Assembly (NCBI RefSeq): GCF_023016065.1
Contig: NZ_JALKAQ010000001.1
Coordinates: 558,001 to 622,000 of the forward strand
DNA: 64,000 nucleotides
Source: Marinobacter sp. S0848L
GTDB taxonomy: Bacteria > Pseudomonadota > Gammaproteobacteria > Pseudomonadales > Oleiphilaceae
Direction: 5' to 3'
Of the stretch, positions 17,477 to 27,374 are shown piece after piece; within the stretch, counting starts at the first letter, position 1, and every line of letters starts with the position of its first letter. Made by a program: the position numbers and the translations under genes. The notes under the pieces were generated by a model. It had not been told where the DNA came from and did not search any database. It was given only the letters and a program-made list of their open reading frames with translations.

Positions 17477-19075
17477 TTAGATGTTCTCGAACTGACCCAT
17501 AGTGTTGTCTTTACCGCCAGCCTTCAGCGCAGCTTCACCTGCGAAGAATTCTTTGTGGTCGTCACCGATGTTAGAACCAGCCATGTCCTGGTGCTTAACA
17601 GTAGCGATGCCCTGACGGATTTCCTGACGCTGAACACCAGCAACGTAAGCCAGCATACCTTCGTCACCGAAGTAGCCTTTCGCCAGGTTGTCAGTAGACA
17701 GAGCGGCAGTGTGGTAAGTCGGCAGAGTGATCAAGTGGTGGAATACACCCGCTTCACGTGACGCGTCACGCTGGAAGTTACGAGTCCACTCATCAGCCAG
17801 CTCAGCCAGCTCGGTGCCGTCGTAGTCAGCACTCATCAGACGGTCGCGATCGTACGCAGATACGTCTTTACCTTCTTCCTTCCAAGCATCGAATACCTGC
17901 TGACGGAAGTTCAGAGTCCAGTTGAAGGACGGGCTGTTGTTGTAAACCAGCTTGGCATCGGGAACAACTTCCTTGATGCGGTTTACCATGCCAGCGATCT
18001 GACCAACGTGAGGCTTCTCAGTCTCGATCCACAGCATGTCTGCGCCGTTCTGCAGGGAAGTGATGCAGTCCAGAACAACACGGTCTTCACCAGAGCCAGC
18101 TTTGAACTGGAACAGGCCAGATGCCAGACGCTTCGGCTTCAGCAGCTTGCCGTCAGACTTGATCACAACGTCGCCGTTCTCGATCTGGGAAGCGTCTTCG
18201 ATGTACTCGCCATCGATGAAGCTGTTGTACTTGTCGCCCAGGTCACCCGGCTCGTTAGTTACAGCGATCTGCTTGGTCAGGCCAGCACCCAGTGAGTCGG
18301 TACGAGCAACGATAACACCGTCGTCTACACCCAGCTCAAGGAACGCCAGACGAACAGCGTTGATCTTAGACAGGAAGTCGGCGTGAGGAACGGTTACTTT
18401 ACCGTCTTGGTGGCCACACTGCTTCTCGTCAGAAACCTGGTTTTCGATCTGGATGCAGCATGCACCCGCTTCGATCATCTTCTTAGCCAGCAGGTAAGTC
18501 GCTTCGTCGTTACCGAAACCAGCGTCGATGTCAGCAATGATCGGTACAACGTGAGTTTCGTGGTTGTCGATCTGCTTGATCAGCTCTTCAGCTTTAGCAG
18601 TGTCACCAGCTTTCTCAGCGGCTTCCAGGTCACGGAACAAGTGGTTCAGTTCCCAGGCATCGGCTTGACGCAGGAAGGTGTACAGCTCTTCGATCAGGCC
18701 AGGAACAGAAGTCTTCTCGTGCATAGACTGGTCAGGCAGAGGACCGAACTCGGAACGCAGAGCGGCAACCATCCAGCCAGACAGGTACAGGTAACGACGC
18801 TTGGTGCTACCGAAGTGTTTCTTGATAGAGATCAGCTTCTGCTGACCAATGAAACCGTGCCAGCAACCCAGAGACTGAGTGTACTTGGAAGTGTCGGCAT
18901 CGTAAGCGGCCATGTCTTCGCGCATGATCTTCGCGGTGTACTTAGCGATGTCCAGACCAGTCTTGAATTTGTTCTGGGCGCGCATGCGGGCAGCGTGCTT
19001 AGGGTTGATGGCGTTCCAGGTCGGGTTTTGCTTGACGAGGGATGCGATCTGATCAACGTCTTGTGAGTAGGGCAT
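17477..19075 (-). CDS. aceA: Isocitrate lyase, long form
   Basis: A 532-residue enzyme that splits isocitrate into glyoxylate and succinate, the first step of the glyoxylate bypass for growth on acetate or fatty acids. Family hallmarks are present: WMVAALRSEFGPLPDQSMHE, the metal-site segment ADIDAGFGND (181-190), the catalytic loop DEKQCGHQDG with Cys220, and YNNSPSFNW. It is about 100 residues longer than E. coli AceA, as in the Pseudomonas type. The start at MPYSQDVDQ has AAGGA upstream; 42 extra upstream codons do not look coding. Malate synthase is not in the window. Confidence 0.97.
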   Translation of the reverse strand: MPYSQDVDQIASLVKQNPTWNAINPKHAARMRAQNKFKTGLDIAKYTAKIMREDMAAYDADTSKYTQSLGCWHGFIGQQKLISIKKHFGSTKRRYLYLSGWMVAALRSEFGPLPDQSMHEKTSVPGLIEELYTFLRQADAWELNHLFRDLEAAEKAGDTAKAEELIKQIDNHETHVVPIIADIDAGFGNDEATYLLAKKMIEAGACCIQIENQVSDEKQCGHQDGKVTVPHADFLSKINAVRLAFLELGVDDGVIVARTDSLGAGLTKQIAVTNEPGDLGDKYNSFIDGEYIEDASQIENGDVVIKSDGKLLKPKRLASGLFQFKAGSGEDRVVLDCITSLQNGADMLWIETEKPHVGQIAGMVNRIKEVVPDAKLVYNNSPSFNWTLNFRQQVFDAWKEEGKDVSAYDRDRLMSADYDGTELAELADEWTRNFQRDASREAGVFHHLITLPTYHTAALSTDNLAKGYFGDEGMLAYVAGVQRQEIRQGIATVKHQDMAGSNIGDDHKEFFAGEAALKAGGKDNTMGQFENI

Positions 19076-19320
19076 GATCTCTATCCTTTCTACGTTTGTG
19101 TTCAAAAGGGGCGAATTACTGCTGCCAGGCAGTAGTCGCTGCCAGCCTGCTAGTAAGTGGCGAGCATTGGCTGACGTTGGGCGACACTTTACTGCCTTCA
19201 ATCTTATAATTGAAATTTATATTATGTATTTCCGGCATTTTTCTTATGAATAGTGCGTCGAACCACTTTCACCTCAAACACTTGCAGTTCTCACTCTTTC
19301 TCAAAGGCGTTGGGCGCCGC

Positions 19321-21267
19321 TCAGGTTCGACACATCACCAGAAGCTGGTCACCTTTGCGAAGGTCCAGGTATTGCTTTCGCGGTGGGTTTATCTGCAGAT
19401 GCCGCCCACGCTCATCGACCGCTTCACGACGAACGCCCAGAGCGATCTCTCCTCTGGCCGCCAGAGTTTTCTCCAGAAACTGAAAATCCGCACTGGCGGG
19501 CAGGGGGTAATCGTCAGGATCCCGGAACTGGATTTCCGCGCCCCCCACGGTAAACAACTCGTCGAGCACCACTCTCAACTCCCGGCGCAGCGCCACCTGC
19601 GCCAGCACATGGCTCAGAATCATCGGGCTTATCAGCATCTCGCTCTGATGGTTATGCATCAGATGCCGGTTGTCCGGATCACTCAACTCCAACAACACCT
19701 GCGGCCTTACCCGAGTTTCCGCCAGTATGTCTTCCAGCTGCAGGTACCCCACCATTGCACGGGCGTCGGCTTCTTCGTCTGAGCCGATTCGGTCGCTGCT
19801 CAACAGCATCACCGTGTCGTATGACGCCGGGTCGAGCTTGCGGAGCTCGCCTTCCACCATGTAGTCGGCCTCCAGTAAACGGCCGTTCACGTTACTCATA
19901 TCCACACCGTAGCCCGACATTTCCCGTTGCCGGTCCTGCAAGGGTGTCGCCGAGACCATGTCCAGCTCGAACTCCCGGTCCGGGTAGCTGCCGAACTCCG
20001 CCACCAAGCCCGGCACCCGACGGTTCCAGCCCAGCACCAGCACACGGTGCCTGCCTTGTCGCGCCGTGGTTCTGGCTTGCGCCGGCAGCCGTTCAATAGG
20101 TGGCAGCGGTTCTCGCTTGGGATCCGGCCCGGTATCGGCATAGTCTCGGGCCAGCAACACCACCCGATCTTCGTTTCGAATCACGGTATCCGAAGAGGCC
20201 AGCAGATTGACCGTCCAACCTCCGGCCTGCGCCGGATGCAGCAGCCCTAACACGATCGCATCGGGCCTTTGTGCGGCCAGCTCTCCAAGCGTCAGGCCCT
20301 CAGCGGTTTCACCACCCCGAACAAAGATCTCATTGCCTTCACCAGCGGTCAGTAGTTCGTTGTAAACTTCCGACAAATTCGGGTGCAGAACGTTTTGCAC
20401 CATTAACCGACTGATGGTGGAATCACCCGCAACCACCTCAACAGCCCCGGGATACGCCCGCTCAATCACCGACAACTTGCGCATATCCTGAATTTCGGCG
20501 ACAACAAACGGCAGCGGTACACCCAAATGGCGGGCCTGTGCCGCAATCGACAGCAGCGCTTTTACCGTTTCCACATCCGAGGTTACCGGGCTTTCGGCAT
20601 CGTAGCCCTGGCTCGGCACAATCACGGCGGCTGCATCCAAACAGGCCACACGATGTAAAGCATCAGGCTGAATCGCAGAACCGCTGCGCAGGATCACCTC
20701 ACGGGCGCGCCGGCCCACCCCCGGCTCGTTACGCAGCTCGTAGAGTTGTTCAACACTGGCTTCGTCCGCCAGCACCACAAGGCGCAACCGTTGGGTGTCG
20801 TGCTTTTCCAGGAATCGCCGCATCCGGCCGGATGAACCAAACAACTCGGCGACAAGAGGGGGTGTTTGTGCGGTCCAGCCGAGCACGACCACATGATTTC
20901 TCAGGGTAACGGGGGTCAGCCCCAGCTCCAGATCCGTCATTTTGGCGATCAACCAACGGGTCAGAATGGCCACCAGGGTGCCCATAAACACCACATAACC
21001 AAGGAGCGTCAGCAGGGTCGAGACGATGCGCTGCCAGGCGCCGACGTCGTCGCCCAGATACCCCGGGTCAGTAAGGCGTAAAAACGCCCACCAGATCGCT
21101 GCGCCTGGGTCTTCAAACTCACCGCCTTGAGGCACCACCAACAGGCCACCGATAAGCGAGATCAGGCCTATAAAAAGCCCGACCACCAATAATTGAAAAC
21201 CCGCGCCTTTCAGTAATTGGCGCTCCAGAACAAATTTGACTCGATCAATAATTCGAAATGGCAGCAT
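19321..21267 (-). CDS. CASTOR/POLLUX-like ion channel with tandem RCK/Rossmann domains
   Basis: A 648-residue membrane protein. Two N-terminal helices (about 22-45 and 80-105) flank a short pore-like segment (FLRLTDPGYLGDD), followed by two large cytosolic NAD-binding/RCK modules beginning near NHVVVLGWTAQTPPLV and HRVLVLGWNRRVPGLV. This layout is that of the plant CASTOR/POLLUX/SYM8 channels and their bacterial relatives. The filter lacks the potassium signature TVGYG, so ion selectivity is open. It starts 23 bases after the SulP stop, so both genes form one unit; a shared role in anion or cation balance is inferred. Confidence 0.8.
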   Translation of the reverse strand: MLPFRIIDRVKFVLERQLLKGAGFQLLVVGLFIGLISLIGGLLVVPQGGEFEDPGAAIWWAFLRLTDPGYLGDDVGAWQRIVSTLLTLLGYVVFMGTLVAILTRWLIAKMTDLELGLTPVTLRNHVVVLGWTAQTPPLVAELFGSSGRMRRFLEKHDTQRLRLVVLADEASVEQLYELRNEPGVGRRAREVILRSGSAIQPDALHRVACLDAAAVIVPSQGYDAESPVTSDVETVKALLSIAAQARHLGVPLPFVVAEIQDMRKLSVIERAYPGAVEVVAGDSTISRLMVQNVLHPNLSEVYNELLTAGEGNEIFVRGGETAEGLTLGELAAQRPDAIVLGLLHPAQAGGWTVNLLASSDTVIRNEDRVVLLARDYADTGPDPKREPLPPIERLPAQARTTARQGRHRVLVLGWNRRVPGLVAEFGSYPDREFELDMVSATPLQDRQREMSGYGVDMSNVNGRLLEADYMVEGELRKLDPASYDTVMLLSSDRIGSDEEADARAMVGYLQLEDILAETRVRPQVLLELSDPDNRHLMHNHQSEMLISPMILSHVLAQVALRRELRVVLDELFTVGGAEIQFRDPDDYPLPASADFQFLEKTLAARGEIALGVRREAVDERGRHLQINPPRKQYLDLRKGDQLLVMCRT

Positions 21268-21290
21268 GACGTCCCTCTTTTGAGAGCAGT

Positions 21291-23033
21291 TTAACGCAGA
21301 TTCTGCAGAGAGCCAGAAGCGGCTGCCTCCAAAGCAGATGCCAACGTCGGATAGAACTGGCTGACACCCGGCTCCGGCTGCACGCCGGCACGGGCCAGAG
21401 TCCGCAGGGGCTGGAACTGAAGATCAGCAATGACTATCTGAGTGTTGGCCTCGCGACAACTCGCAATCAGTTTATTAAGCGCTGACAGGCCGCCGGCGTC
21501 CAACACAGTCACACCATCCATATACAAAACAAGCCCGCACGACTGCCGTGACAGCGCCGCCAACTCTCCAAAAATCCGGTCTGCCGCCGCGAAGAACAGC
21601 GGGCCATTAATTTTGAATACCTGCCAGTCTTCCGATAAGCCGAACTGCTTGACCCGCTCACTGCCGGAAATGTCAGTAACCTTGGTCATCTGCGCCATTT
21701 CCCGCATGAACAACACCGCCGCCAGCAGCACCCCTGCGGTTATGGCAATCACCATGTCCAGCACAACGGTCAGGCTGAAACAGGTCAGAAAAACCAAGAC
21801 ATCCATGCGCGGCGCGGTTTTCAGAAGGTGAACGGCTTTCGGCGCTTCACTCATATTCCAGGCCACCATGATTAATAAAGCCGCCATCGCGGGCATTGGA
21901 AGGTAGGCCAGCACGCCGGCCAGAGAAACCAACGCCAGCAAAACCACCAAGGCGTGGATCATCGCCGACACCGGAGACTCAGCACCGGCGCGATAGTTGG
22001 CAGCAGATCGGGCAATCGCGGCCGTCGCGGTAATGCCACCGAAAAACGGCACCACAATGTTGCCAATACCCTGCCCCATCAGCTCGCTATTCGCGCTGTG
22101 GCGCTTGCCGGTCATGCCATCCAGCACCACCGCACACAACAACGACTCAATGGCCCCTAACATGGCAATGGCAAACGCCGCCGGTAACAACTCCTGAAGC
22201 ATCGCCCAAGACAAACCCACCGGTTCGCCATCTGCATTCAACTGCTGCCATGGCCAGGTAAATTCAGGCAAGAACGGCGGGATGCCAGCCCCTGTGCTGC
22301 CGTCCGGTAGCAAGTAGCTGAAGCGGGAACCTATGGTTTCAATTGCGGCTCCGTTGGCATTGAACCAAAGCGCCAACAGGCTACCAATCACCACCGCCGG
22401 TAGGTGCGGCGGCACCGGGGTTCTCAACCGGGGCCAAAGCAGCATAACCGCCAAGGTTGCTGCCGCGACCAAGGTACTCATGCCGTCGAGCGCTGGCATC
22501 TGCTGGGCCAGCACCGCCAGCTTGTCCCAATAGGGCTCGGGCATACTTTCAACCGACAAACCAAAGAAATCCTTGACCTGTAAGGTGGCAATGACCACCG
22601 CAATGCCACCGGTAAAGCCGAGCGTGACCGATTCCGGGATGTACTCGATAAAACGCCCTAAACGCATGAGCGCCATCATCACCAGCAGCACACCCGACAT
22701 CAGCGTGGCCAGCAGCAAGCCGCCCAATCCATAGTTCTGGGCAATGGGGTATAAAATGACAACAAAAGCGGCGGTGGGGCCAGAGATGCTGAACCGGCTA
22801 CCGCCCAACAACGCGATAATAAAGCCGGCAATGAAAGCGGTATACAAACCGTATTGGGGAGCCACACCACTAGCGATAGCCAGAGCCATAGCCAGTGGAA
22901 TGGCGATGATGCCGACGGTAACACCGGCCATCACATCCTTGAAAAAACGGGAGCTGGTGTAACGCTCATCAACGCAGGCTTCGCGAAGTGCGTGGGCAAA
23001 TCTCAAGGAAAAAAGATGAGCGCGATGCGGCAT
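21291..23033 (-). CDS. SulP-family anion permease with STAS domain
   Basis: A 580-residue transporter. The N-terminal part has the SulP opening (DVMAGVTVGIIAIPLAMALAI, then GLYTAFIAGFIIALLGGSRF and GPTAAFVVIL) and about 12-14 helices. A C-terminal STAS domain (about 445-560, SGSERVKQFGLSEDW...LYMDGVTVLDAGGLSALNKL) is regulatory. The family moves sulfate, bicarbonate or dicarboxylates. The start at ATG 23033 has TGGAG at seven bases. The gene leads a two-gene unit with the CASTOR/POLLUX-like channel. No sulfate-assimilation gene adjoins, so the substrate is undecided. Confidence 0.9.
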   Translation of the reverse strand: MPHRAHLFSLRFAHALREACVDERYTSSRFFKDVMAGVTVGIIAIPLAMALAIASGVAPQYGLYTAFIAGFIIALLGGSRFSISGPTAAFVVILYPIAQNYGLGGLLLATLMSGVLLVMMALMRLGRFIEYIPESVTLGFTGGIAVVIATLQVKDFFGLSVESMPEPYWDKLAVLAQQMPALDGMSTLVAAATLAVMLLWPRLRTPVPPHLPAVVIGSLLALWFNANGAAIETIGSRFSYLLPDGSTGAGIPPFLPEFTWPWQQLNADGEPVGLSWAMLQELLPAAFAIAMLGAIESLLCAVVLDGMTGKRHSANSELMGQGIGNIVVPFFGGITATAAIARSAANYRAGAESPVSAMIHALVVLLALVSLAGVLAYLPMPAMAALLIMVAWNMSEAPKAVHLLKTAPRMDVLVFLTCFSLTVVLDMVIAITAGVLLAAVLFMREMAQMTKVTDISGSERVKQFGLSEDWQVFKINGPLFFAAADRIFGELAALSRQSCGLVLYMDGVTVLDAGGLSALNKLIASCREANTQIVIADLQFQPLRTLARAGVQPEPGVSQFYPTLASALEAAASGSLQNLR

Positions 23034-23130
23034 GAGCAAGCTCCAGGTTGCGAAGACAGGCTTACAATTATATGCTCATCGTAATAACATTCAATGTTAA
23101 CCTGATTAACATGTAAGGCACTCTGAAATC

Positions 23131-23319
23131 ATGACGAAAGAAAATCGTACCGCGCGCCTAACTCTTCTTATCGACCCCGACAAAAAAGCTGTATTCGAAG
23201 AACTCTGCAAGCAGGACGATGTCACCCCCTCTCAAAAGGTTCGGCAATTCATCCGCGAGTACGTGGAACAAAAACTGGGGGAAGATTGGCGCGAACAACG
23301 TACCAAAGACCTCGACTAA
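23131..23319 (+). CDS. Small ribbon-helix-helix (CopG-like) protein
   Basis: A 62-residue protein with the pattern of a ribbon-helix-helix DNA-binding domain: a short beta strand (ARLTLLID), helix A (PDKKAVFEELCKQDD) and helix B (TPSQKVRQFIREYVEQKL). There is no toxin-like gene beside it; the next gene, a ChaN-family lipoprotein, begins 18 bases downstream on the same strand. It may autoregulate this small unit. The function is inferred from fold pattern only. Confidence 0.65.
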   Translation: MTKENRTARLTLLIDPDKKAVFEELCKQDDVTPSQKVRQFIREYVEQKLGEDWREQRTKDLD

Positions 23320-23337
23320 CCAAGGCTGCCTGCGTTT

Positions 23338-24351
23338 ATGATAAAGCTTTCACTCACTCCGCTGATCGCTGCGGCTGCGCTTATCTCATCGGGCTGCGCC
23401 CTAACGCAGGCACAAGGCGAAGCCGGCATCCCGGCACCGGCAACGCTATACGAAAGCGTAGTAATTGACTCAAACTCTCGCCAGCCGGTATCACTTGAAT
23501 ACGTCGCCGACGCACTGTCCAAAGCTGACGTCGTTATTGTTGGCGAGTATCACGGACACCCTGGCTCCCACCTGCTTCAGACCCGGTTGTTAAAACACCT
23601 GCACAACCAGAACCCGCACATCACCCTGACTCTGGAACAATTCAATCTAGACCATCAAAGCGATCTGGACGACTACCTCGCCGGCGAAACGGGTGAAGCG
23701 GAGATGATCGAAGATACCAATGCATGGGACAATTATCGCGGTTCATACCGGCCGATAGTGGAATACGCGCGCAACCACAATCTTCCGGTGATCGCGGCCA
23801 ATGCCCCTGCGCAAACGGTTCGCTGTGTCGGTCGGATTGGGCCGGCTTATCTCAATGCGCTACCCGATAATCAACGGCAACAACTGCCCGCTCATCCCTT
23901 TCTGGACACGCCGGCGTATCGGGAAAAGTTTATTGAAGCCATTTCCGGTAGCCACGGTTCAAATGACCCGGCGATTTCAGAACGCATGGCCAGCGTCTAC
24001 AAGGCGCAGCTGTTGCGCGACAACACCATGGCCAGCCGCATTTTGCAGGCTAGAAAAAACCACCCGGGGCATCAGGTACTACACCTGACCGGCACTTTTC
24101 ACAGCGAAGAGGGTCTCGGCACCGTAGCTCTGCTGAAAAAGCGTGCGCCAAAGCTGTCTGTTGTTGTACTGAGCCCCGTATTTTGGGTTGCAGAGGAAGC
24201 ATCTCCTTCTCTGGAGTCACAATTGGGCAAGGGCAACTTCTTATACTTGACCCAACCGTTGCCCAAGGAATATCGTGATCCCGACCGACAGAACAAAGCC
24301 ATGAAACAGCGTTTTAGTGGCCGATCGGACACCCACTGCACCACCGAATAG
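23338..24351 (+). CDS. ChaN-family lipoprotein (haem-binding/uptake type)
   Basis: A 337-residue protein with a lipobox (LISSGCA, Cys20) and a ChaN-like domain: VVIVGEYHGHPGSHLLQTRL (about 65-85), LTLEQFNLDHQ, AANAPAQTVRCVGRIG and HLTGTFHSEEGLGTV. Campylobacter ChaN binds paired haems and is tied to iron uptake, but no TonB receptor or haem gene is close by here. The gene follows the ribbon-helix-helix gene by 18 bases and precedes the SIMPL-domain gene by 28, so the three are probably co-transcribed. Confidence 0.8.
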   Translation: MIKLSLTPLIAAAALISSGCALTQAQGEAGIPAPATLYESVVIDSNSRQPVSLEYVADALSKADVVIVGEYHGHPGSHLLQTRLLKHLHNQNPHITLTLEQFNLDHQSDLDDYLAGETGEAEMIEDTNAWDNYRGSYRPIVEYARNHNLPVIAANAPAQTVRCVGRIGPAYLNALPDNQRQQLPAHPFLDTPAYREKFIEAISGSHGSNDPAISERMASVYKAQLLRDNTMASRILQARKNHPGHQVLHLTGTFHSEEGLGTVALLKKRAPKLSVVVLSPVFWVAEEASPSLESQLGKGNFLYLTQPLPKEYRDPDRQNKAMKQRFSGRSDTHCTTE

Positions 24352-24379
24352 TGAGCAACGACCAAAAGGAAATGGATCC

Positions 24380-25087
24380 ATGAAAGTACTCGTTGCAGTC
24401 ATCCTTGGGCTGAGCGTCGTTATCTCGGCCTCACTATTAAAGGATGGTCTCACCGGGCTGAAAACCGGAGACCGCTATGTCACCGTCAAAGGTGTCGCGG
24501 AACGGGAAGTGAACGCCGACCTCGCGCTCTGGCCTATTCGCTTTGTCGCCAGCGGTAAAACCCTGGAACAGGCTCAAGCAAAAGCCCGAAGCAGTCGGGA
24601 AGCCATCATGGCATTCCTGAAGTTCCAAGCCATTGAGAGCAGCGCGGTGGAGCTGCAAAGGCTCGACGTCACCGATACCCGGGCCAATCCGTATCAAGGT
24701 GAAGGCGAGCAGAAATTCATCGTCAATCAAACCCTGATGGTGCGCAGTACGCAGATCGATCGCATCCGCCATGCCGCCCAGAATGTCAGCGAACTGGTGG
24801 ACTCCGGCGTCCTCTTGTCTTCCGACTACGGTCCCGGCGGCCCAACCTATCTATTCAACGGCCTGAACACCATCAAGCCGGAAATGATCGCCGAAGCCAC
24901 CGAATCAGCCCGCGAGGCGGCAAGCCAGTTTGCCCGGGATGCCAACGCCAGTCTCGGCGGTTTGCGCAGAGCCAATCAGGGGGTATTCCAAATCCTTGCC
25001 CGGGATCAGGCACCCGGAATTTCTGAACAGCAGCAACCGGTGAAAATCGTACGAGTGGTTTCTACCTTCAACTACTATCTGGAATAA
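24380..25087 (+). CDS. SIMPL-domain (DUF541) periplasmic protein
   Basis: A 235-residue protein anchored by one N-terminal helix (MKVLVAVILGLSVVISASLL) with a SIMPL/DUF541 domain: YVTVKGVAEREVNADLALWP, KTLEQAQAKARSSREAIMAF and a C-terminal VRVVSTFNYYLE. The family includes E. coli YggE, linked to oxidative-stress tolerance; the biochemical role is unknown. ATG 24380 was chosen because AAGGA lies nine bases upstream and it opens the signal-like helix; the longer frame overlaps the preceding gene. Its end is four bases from the convergent glycosidase gene. Confidence 0.82.
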   Translation: MKVLVAVILGLSVVISASLLKDGLTGLKTGDRYVTVKGVAEREVNADLALWPIRFVASGKTLEQAQAKARSSREAIMAFLKFQAIESSAVELQRLDVTDTRANPYQGEGEQKFIVNQTLMVRSTQIDRIRHAAQNVSELVDSGVLLSSDYGPGGPTYLFNGLNTIKPEMIAEATESAREAASQFARDANASLGGLRRANQGVFQILARDQAPGISEQQQPVKIVRVVSTFNYYLE

Positions 25088-25091
25088 CCTG

Positions 25092-26159
25092 TTACTGGGT
25101 TTGCACCATCTCATCGGTCACCAGATAGTCGCCGGCGAGCCAGCGCATAATTTCGCTGGCCGCCGGATGATCGAACGCATCGTAGGTGTGTGCCAAGGCC
25201 TGCTTGCGCTCATCACTCAAGCGCCCCAATCCTGCATCCTGGAGACTCAACAGGTCCTGCTGAATCTGATTTGCCAAGGCTTCACCCAGCAGCTCCCGGG
25301 CGGCATGGTGAAACGCTTGTCCGTACTGATAGTTCGGCCCTTGCCGATAGGATTCCAGCAATGTCAGCGCGGGTATTGCCGTTAACGTAGGTTGCAAAGC
25401 CGGATTAATGGCATGGCCGGCCAAGTGCGCCGCATTTGCTGCCGGCCGGCCGGTGAACGCCCTCAGGTGCAGGTGCCGTGACATTCGGTCGCCATCGTTC
25501 ACCGGATAGTTGTCCCACAACACCGGCTTTCGGCCCAGCCGGTCGCCCACCCGTTTCAGGTGCCCCGAAGAGATTTCCCGGGAGCACACCTCTTCACCGG
25601 TCCAGAATACCCGCACATCCTTATCAAGCTCGGCACCCAAGGTTTCCAGATAGTCCGTAGGCCGCTCCCCAAACACCCGGTCAAGAACCGGGTCATCGGA
25701 GTAATAGGTTGGGCAGATACTGAACGTGGTGGCGTCGCTGTGAGCTTTCACCCAGCGCATAATCTCAGCCTGAGTACTGGCCAGCGACGGCGTGCTCGAG
25801 TGCATATCGTCAAACAGAATCGCCAGCTCCTGCACGCCAATTCGATCTAGCGCTTTCAGTTTTGCGGCCAGCGCGTGGCGCGCATTCTCGTCGAACTGAT
25901 TGAAAATCTCGAACGGGCTCAACCCCACGCCAAAGCGCACGCCTTCGCGATTGCACAATTCGGCAAACGCGACCAAAGCGGCAAACTCGTCCGCCGGATG
26001 CGGTTCCTGCCAACGCCGTCGTAAATAAGGGTCAGCCTTGGGCGCGTACAAATAAAAACCATAACCATGCCCTGCCAGCGTTTTCAGCAACTTGCGTCGC
26101 TCGGTCCAGCTCCACATCGGGCCATAAAATCCCTCAATCACACCGAGTTCAACTGTCAT
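25092..26159 (-). CDS. GH84 beta-N-acetylglucosaminidase (O-GlcNAcase-like)
   Basis: A 355-residue protein that begins directly in the GH84 barrel (GVIEGFYGPMWSWTERRKLL). The adjacent catalytic pair Asp117-Asp118 is visible in LFDDMHSS, together with PTYYSDDP, VFWTGEEVCS and LWDNYPVND, all hallmarks of the family that removes N-acetylglucosamine by substrate-assisted catalysis. No signal peptide is seen, so it should be cytosolic, and the large carbohydrate-binding modules of secreted clostridial members are absent. The likely substrate, GlcNAc from wall recycling or glycans, is inferred. The start at MTVELG has GGGAG upstream. Confidence 0.85.
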   Translation of the reverse strand: MTVELGVIEGFYGPMWSWTERRKLLKTLAGHGYGFYLYAPKADPYLRRRWQEPHPADEFAALVAFAELCNREGVRFGVGLSPFEIFNQFDENARHALAAKLKALDRIGVQELAILFDDMHSSTPSLASTQAEIMRWVKAHSDATTFSICPTYYSDDPVLDRVFGERPTDYLETLGAELDKDVRVFWTGEEVCSREISSGHLKRVGDRLGRKPVLWDNYPVNDGDRMSRHLHLRAFTGRPAANAAHLAGHAINPALQPTLTAIPALTLLESYRQGPNYQYGQAFHHAARELLGEALANQIQQDLLSLQDAGLGRLSDERKQALAHTYDAFDHPAASEIMRWLAGDYLVTDEMVQTQ

Positions 26160-26330
26160 ACCTTGCTTGCTCCCTGACACTGGCTTTTAGACATCATACA
26201 CCCGCGCTGAAACTCTCTACGAACCTTCAACCATGAACAGATGGTCAGTTGCGGGCAACCGAACTGTATACTTGCCCGCCTTCAGGCCGGCTATCATGAA
26301 CCTACATCGTCACCGGAACGTACCAACGCC

Positions 26331-27374
26331 ATGCAGAATAACCAAAGTCGCCTGACCGCCTTGGATGCACTTCGCGGCATTGCCGCGCTTGGCGTTGTTC
26401 TGTTTCATTATCTGCCTTACTACAACGAACTGTACGGTCACAGCTTTGACAGTCCGGCCTTCCTGGAGTTCGGGCGCTACGGTGTGCACCTGTTCTTCAT
26501 GCTCAGCGGGTTCGTCATTTTCATGACCTTGGAGCGCACCCAAACCGCCGGCTGGTTTGGTCTTGCCCGAGCGTTCCGACTGCTACCCGCATTGTGGGCG
26601 GGCATCGCTTTGACCTTTCTGTCCGTGCATTGGCTGGGGCCCGAAGACCGAGCCGTCGCGCCGGTGTCGGCGCTTTTAAACATGACCCTTCTGCACGAAT
26701 ATCTGGAGCATCCGCATGTTGATGGCGCTTATTGGAGCTTGGTGATTGAAGCCACCTTCTACGTCTGGATCGCCCTGCTCTTCTATGGCTTGAAAAGCTG
26801 GCAACGACTCCGGCCCGTGCTCTGGTGCTGGACCGCCGTCAGCTATATCGGCGTACTCTGGTGGAAGGCCATCCCCGAACCAATGGACTTTCTGGTAAAG
26901 GACCTTCTGTTCGTGCGTTATGCCCCGCTGTTTATGAGTGGCATGCTGCTCTTTCGCTGGCACAAGTATGGCAAACCTCCTGGCACCGACGTTGCTTTGC
27001 TGGTGCTGACGATTGGCCATTGCCTGATCGCGTACAAAGCGCCCTACAATCTATTCGTACTGGCATGCTATGGCGTATTCATTCTGGCCGCGAGTGGTCG
27101 TTTGAACATGCTGTCACGGCCGGGGTTACTCTGGCTGGGCAGCATTTCCTACACCCTCTATCTGGTCCATCAGAATATCGGGTACGGGCTGATTACGCTG
27201 TTTTATCAATGGGGCGTGCCCGGGCCTGCAGGTGTTGCTCTGGCGCTTGCTGCCGCAATCGCTTTGGCTGCAGCCCTGCATTATGGCGTTGAAAAACCGG
27301 CCTTAAGGGCCTTCCGCCTGTGGCGCAACTATCGCACCCGAACCCCGGCTGTCAGCTCCGGAGAAAGTGCCTGA
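26331..27374 (+). CDS. Acyltransferase 3 family membrane protein (OafA/YrhL-like)
   Basis: A 347-residue polytopic protein with about ten helices. The family opening LTALDALRGIAALGVVLFHY carries the conserved Arg and His, followed by GVHLFFMLSGFVIFM and RLLPALW. Members transfer acetyl or other acyl groups to lipopolysaccharide, exopolysaccharide or peptidoglycan sugars at the inner membrane. No glycan cluster adjoins, so the acceptor is unknown. The start at MQNNQSRL was chosen because the domain begins at once; the frame upstream is a non-coding-looking extension. Confidence 0.85.
   Translation: MQNNQSRLTALDALRGIAALGVVLFHYLPYYNELYGHSFDSPAFLEFGRYGVHLFFMLSGFVIFMTLERTQTAGWFGLARAFRLLPALWAGIALTFLSVHWLGPEDRAVAPVSALLNMTLLHEYLEHPHVDGAYWSLVIEATFYVWIALLFYGLKSWQRLRPVLWCWTAVSYIGVLWWKAIPEPMDFLVKDLLFVRYAPLFMSGMLLFRWHKYGKPPGTDVALLVLTIGHCLIAYKAPYNLFVLACYGVFILAASGRLNMLSRPGLLWLGSISYTLYLVHQNIGYGLITLFYQWGVPGPAGVALALAAAIALAAALHYGVEKPALRAFRLWRNYRTRTPAVSSGESA

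Noticed and set aside
19122-19132. Palindrome CTGCCAGGCAG upstream of isocitrate lyase as a regulator site
   Set aside because: It is short, and neither its position relative to a promoter nor any known site supports it.
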